DNA from: an uncultured Ruminococcus sp.
GTDB taxonomy: Bacteria > Bacillota > Clostridia > Oscillospirales > CAG-272
Direction: 5' to 3'
Length of the DNA: 33,055 nucleotides
Assembly (NCBI GenBank): GCA_902778145.1
Contig: CACYWW010000023.1
Span: forward strand, 1-33,055
The notes beneath the pieces are model-generated. The model had not been told where the DNA came from and did not search any database. It was given only the letters and a program-made list of their open reading frames with translations. Of this stretch, positions 30,831 to 33,055 are shown piece by piece. The position numbers and the translations under genes are program-made. Numbering within the stretch: the stretch's first letter is position 1; each line of letters starts with the position of its first letter.

Positions 30831-32911
30831 TAGAAGTTGCGAAATACAGCGGATTCTGCTTCGGCGTGTCACGCGCGGTGAAGACTCTGAAGGAGCTCAC
30901 GGAAAGAAGCGATTCCGGAAAAATATATACGCTCGGCGATATAATCCATAATCCGACCGTCGTCGCCGGGTTCGAGGCTGCGGGGGTCAGATCGATCACC
31001 GCGGACGAGCTTCCGGAAATATTCCGGGAGGCGTGCGACGGGCACGACGTCACCGTCGTCATCAGGACTCACGGAGCGGAGCGCGAATACTCCGACCGTC
31101 TTTCAGCCGAAGCGGAGACGAACCCGAATTTTCACGTGATCGACTGCACGTGCCCGTTCGTCAAAAAAATACACGACATAGTCAAGGAAAATTCCGACGA
31201 AAAAAACGTCACCCTCATCTTCGGAGACGAAAAACACCCGGAGGTGCGCGGCATAAAAAGCCACGTAAAGGGCCGCGCGTTCTGTTTTACCGATAAAGAG
31301 ACGCTTGAAAACGAGATCATACCGCTTCTATCGCCGCAGGACGACGTTATAATGGTCTCACAGACGACTCAAAATTTAACAGAATGGAAAAAATGTCAGA
31401 ATTTTATTGAAAGCCTCTATACAAACGCGAAATTATTTGATACAATATGTTCAGTGACCGAAAAGCGTCAGAATGAAACGCAGGCTCTTGCCGGGCGTGT
31501 TGACGTGATGGTCGTTATCGGAGGGAAAAACAGCTCAAATACTACTAAGCTGTATTCTATATCCCGAAAGGTGTGTCCGCGGACTTACCTGGTCGAGCAG
31601 GCTGAGGAGTGCAGAAACATCAGAACGGGAAAAAACTCAAAAGTGGGAATAACTGCCGGCGCATCGACACCGGACAGTATTATTGAGGAGGTAAAAACCA
31701 TAATGAGCGAAGAAACCAAAGACACCGTGGAAAACGGACAAATCGAGGCAGAGGAGAGCTTCGAGAAGCTTCTTGATGAAACCTTCAAAACTTTAAATAC
31801 AGGAGACGTCGTAACAGGCACGATCACGCAGATCTCGAACACTGAGATCAAAGTTGACCTCGGCACCAAGGTTACCGGTATACTTTCGTATGACGATGTG
31901 ACCGACGAGCCCGGCGTCAAGCTGGATGAGGTCTTCAAGGTCGGCGATCAGGTGACAGCGTATGCCGTCAGAGTTTCGGACGTTGACGGCGTCGCAACGC
32001 TTTCGAAGAGAAAGTATGACGCAAAGAACAACTGGCAGACAGTTGTCGACGCTTACGAGAGCGGAGAATATCTCGAGGGCAAATTCGTTGAGGTCGTTCG
32101 CGGCGGCGCTATCTGCACCATCAAAGGCGTGCGCGCTTTCGTACCCGCTTCCCACACCACCGTCGAGGAAGGCGGAGATATGAACGAGATCATCGGCAAG
32201 AAGATGCTCTTCAAGATCATCGACGTCGATACCGGCAGAAGAAGGATCAAAGCATCCGCCCGCATTCCGGCAAGAGCCGCCGCGAGAGCGGAGCGCAAAG
32301 CCGCCGAGGCGAAGTTCTGGGATGAGATCGAGGAAGGCAAGGAGTATGAAGGCACCGTCCGTTCGATCCAGAACTACGGCGCGTTCGTTGAGCTCGGCGC
32401 CGGCGTTGACGGTATGGTACACACCACGGAGCTTTCGTGGCGCCACATAGGCAACCCGTCCGAGGTCGTATCCATCGGCGACAAGATCAAGGTATTCGTC
32501 AAGTCGTTCGACCGTGAGAAGAAGAGGATCTCTCTCGGTTACAAGACCGAGGCGACCAACCCCTGGACGCTGTTCACCAACGCTTACCAGGTCGGCGACG
32601 TCGTTTCCGTTAAGATCGTCAGCATCATGCCCTTCGGCGCGTTCGCCGAAGTGCTCCCCGGTGCGGACGGACTCATCCACATCTCTCAGCTCGACGTCAA
32701 GCGCGTTGCGAAGCCTGAGGACGTAGTCAAGGTCGGCGACGTCGTAGACGTCAAGATCACCGATATCGATTACGACAGAAAGAAGATCAGCCTCTCCATC
32801 CGCGCACTTCTTGAAGAGAACGCGGAAGAAGCCGAAGAGACCGAAGAGAACACCGAGGAAGAGGCTCCCGCAGAGGAAGCTCCTGCCGAGGAAACTCCCG
32901 CCGCCGAATGA
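30827..32911 (+). CDS. ispH: Bifunctional IspH (HMBPP reductase) / S1-type RNA-binding protein
   Basis: A 694-residue fusion. Residues 1-292 are IspH, the last enzyme of the MEP pathway, a 4Fe-4S protein that makes IPP and DMAPP. Cluster cysteines fit C11 (GFCFGV), C109 (DCTCP) and C208 (DTICSVT); active-site His41, His82, His137, Glu139, the SSNT motif at 236-239 and Ser280 are present. After a linker come four S1 domains (about 322-393, 412-478, 503-573 and 588-658) and a Glu/Pro/Ala tail. The S1 half resembles ribosomal protein S1 homologues of Firmicutes. The fusion is known in Clostridia. ATG at 30827 overlaps plsC by four bases. A possible second start at 31703 would give the S1 half alone. 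Confidence 0.96.
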   Translation: MIEVAKYSGFCFGVSRAVKTLKELTERSDSGKIYTLGDIIHNPTVVAGFEAAGVRSITADELPEIFREACDGHDVTVVIRTHGAEREYSDRLSAEAETNPNFHVIDCTCPFVKKIHDIVKENSDEKNVTLIFGDEKHPEVRGIKSHVKGRAFCFTDKETLENEIIPLLSPQDDVIMVSQTTQNLTEWKKCQNFIESLYTNAKLFDTICSVTEKRQNETQALAGRVDVMVVIGGKNSSNTTKLYSISRKVCPRTYLVEQAEECRNIRTGKNSKVGITAGASTPDSIIEEVKTIMSEETKDTVENGQIEAEESFEKLLDETFKTLNTGDVVTGTITQISNTEIKVDLGTKVTGILSYDDVTDEPGVKLDEVFKVGDQVTAYAVRVSDVDGVATLSKRKYDAKNNWQTVVDAYESGEYLEGKFVEVVRGGAICTIKGVRAFVPASHTTVEEGGDMNEIIGKKMLFKIIDVDTGRRRIKASARIPARAAARAERKAAEAKFWDEIEEGKEYEGTVRSIQNYGAFVELGAGVDGMVHTTELSWRHIGNPSEVVSIGDKIKVFVKSFDREKKRISLGYKTEATNPWTLFTNAYQVGDVVSVKIVSIMPFGAFAEVLPGADGLIHISQLDVKRVAKPEDVVKVGDVVDVKITDIDYDRKKISLSIRALLEENAEEAEETEENTEEEAPAEEAPAEETPAAE
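31418..31446 (+). promoter_or_regulatory. Possible internal promoter within ispH
   Basis: TATACA (31418-31423), 17 bases, TACAAT (31441-31446) with TGA before it, in the most AT-rich patch of the gene. It shares the CTCTxTACAAACGCG block and the TGATA element with the pyrR promoter at the same spacing. It would give transcripts starting near 31453, about 250 bases before the internal start at 31703. Confidence 0.5.
31686..31705 (+). promoter_or_regulatory. Possible internal ribosome binding site and start for the S1 half
   Basis: A perfect AGGAGG (31686-31691) stands 11 bases before an in-frame ATG (31703-31705) exactly at the junction between the IspH domain and the linker. Initiation here would give a 402-residue four-domain S1 protein beginning MSEETKD. 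The spacing is slightly long. The hexamer is encoded by Glu-Glu-Val codons that are common at the end of IspH, so chance is possible. Confidence 0.45.
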
Positions 32912-32923
32912 TCGGATAACAAA

Positions 32924-32956
32924 AAAAGCCGCCGCATTACCGTACGGCGGCTTTTG
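32924..32956 (+). terminator. Terminator of the rpiR-ispH operon
   Basis: AAAAGCCGCCG (32924-32934) and CGGCGGCTTTT (32945-32955) pair perfectly around a 10-base loop, 12 bases after the ispH stop. The T run is short and belongs to the stem. Confidence 0.85.
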
Positions 32957-32961
32957 TCATG

Positions 32962-33055
32962 TATGACGGGCACGCCGTCAATCTGTGGTGAAAGTCCACG
33001 TGGGGCGTAGTTGCCGACGAACCCCAAAGCGACTCCCAAGGTTTGCACCGCGAGG
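32962..33055 (+). mobile_element. Probable 5' part of a group II intron (cut by the window end)
   Basis: After the terminator comes GC-rich RNA-like sequence with the style of group II intron domain I. It has a hairpin GACGG/CCGTC near the start, a GTGG-TGAAAGT-CCAC hairpin, GGGG pairing with CCCC across GTAGTTGCCGAC, then AAAGCGACTCCCAAGG and an end reading GCACCGCGAGG. The exact 5' splice site is not certain and no reverse transcriptase is in view. A cobalamin riboswitch also has a GGTGAAAxTCC element, but its other conserved boxes are not visible. Identification rests on recalled pattern only. Confidence 0.5.

Noticed and set aside
32962-33055. Cobalamin riboswitch
   Set aside because: The GGTGAAAGTCC piece is shared, but the expected GCCACTG-like segment and B12 box are not seen; the rest looks like group II intron domain I. 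The window end prevents certainty.

Overview
The window looks like a chromosomal segment of a Clostridia (Bacillota) bacterium with moderately high GC. The reasons are a 1223-residue beta' and 1238-residue beta subunit of Firmicute type, an IspH-S1 fusion protein (known from Clostridia), a PyrR-controlled pyrimidine gene pair, strong AGGAGG-type ribosome binding sites, and lipoproteins with short MKK-type signal peptides and Thr/Glu-rich linkers. Genus or family cannot be told from this sequence. No rRNA or tRNA gene, IS transposase or CRISPR array was recognised.

Layout. (1) 1-1020: an AT-richer two-gene unit, a four-helix-bundle (S23/Avd-like) protein overlapping a small protein that keeps the Glu/Cys/His pattern of pyroglutamyl peptidase I, closed by a long hairpin terminator. 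(2) 1024-8432 (-): rpoB-rpoC as a free-standing operon with its own promoter and without rplJL upstream. (3) 8433-9719 (-): a structured intergenic stretch, a coding-looking segment without a start codon, and a SIMPL-domain protein with a consensus promoter. (4) 9768-12960 (+): a YtrA-type GntR repressor, an ABC ATPase and an ABC-2-like permease behind an extended -10 promoter with a 10-bp-arm operator. (5) 13002-16432 (+): tldD, tldE/pmbA and a PHP-domain hydrolase. (6) 16431-21227 (-): a sialate O-acetylesterase-like lipoprotein and a 1020-residue lipoprotein in one operon. (7) 21323-24523 (+): asd, an alpha/beta hydrolase and a lipoprotein made of three copies of an unrecognised domain. (8) 24565-26770 (+): pyrR and a uracil permease behind an RNA attenuator. 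(9) 26931-32955 (+): rpiR-type regulator, HI0933-type flavoprotein, a small membrane-anchored protein, cmk, plsC and the ispH-S1 fusion, with overlapping starts. (10) 32962-33055: probable 5' end of a group II intron, cut by the window edge.

Most of the window is housekeeping: transcription, lysine/threonine precursor synthesis, pyrimidine salvage, CMP phosphorylation, phospholipid and isoprenoid synthesis, translation. The points most worth a second look are the pyrR leader, where PyrR hairpin, antiterminator, terminator, Shine-Dalgarno and start codon are packed into about 110 bases; the internal promoter and internal ribosome binding site inside the ispH part of the fusion gene; the four-helix-bundle/peptidase-like pair; and the triple-repeat lipoprotein. 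All coordinates, motifs and base pairings were read by eye; no database search was run.
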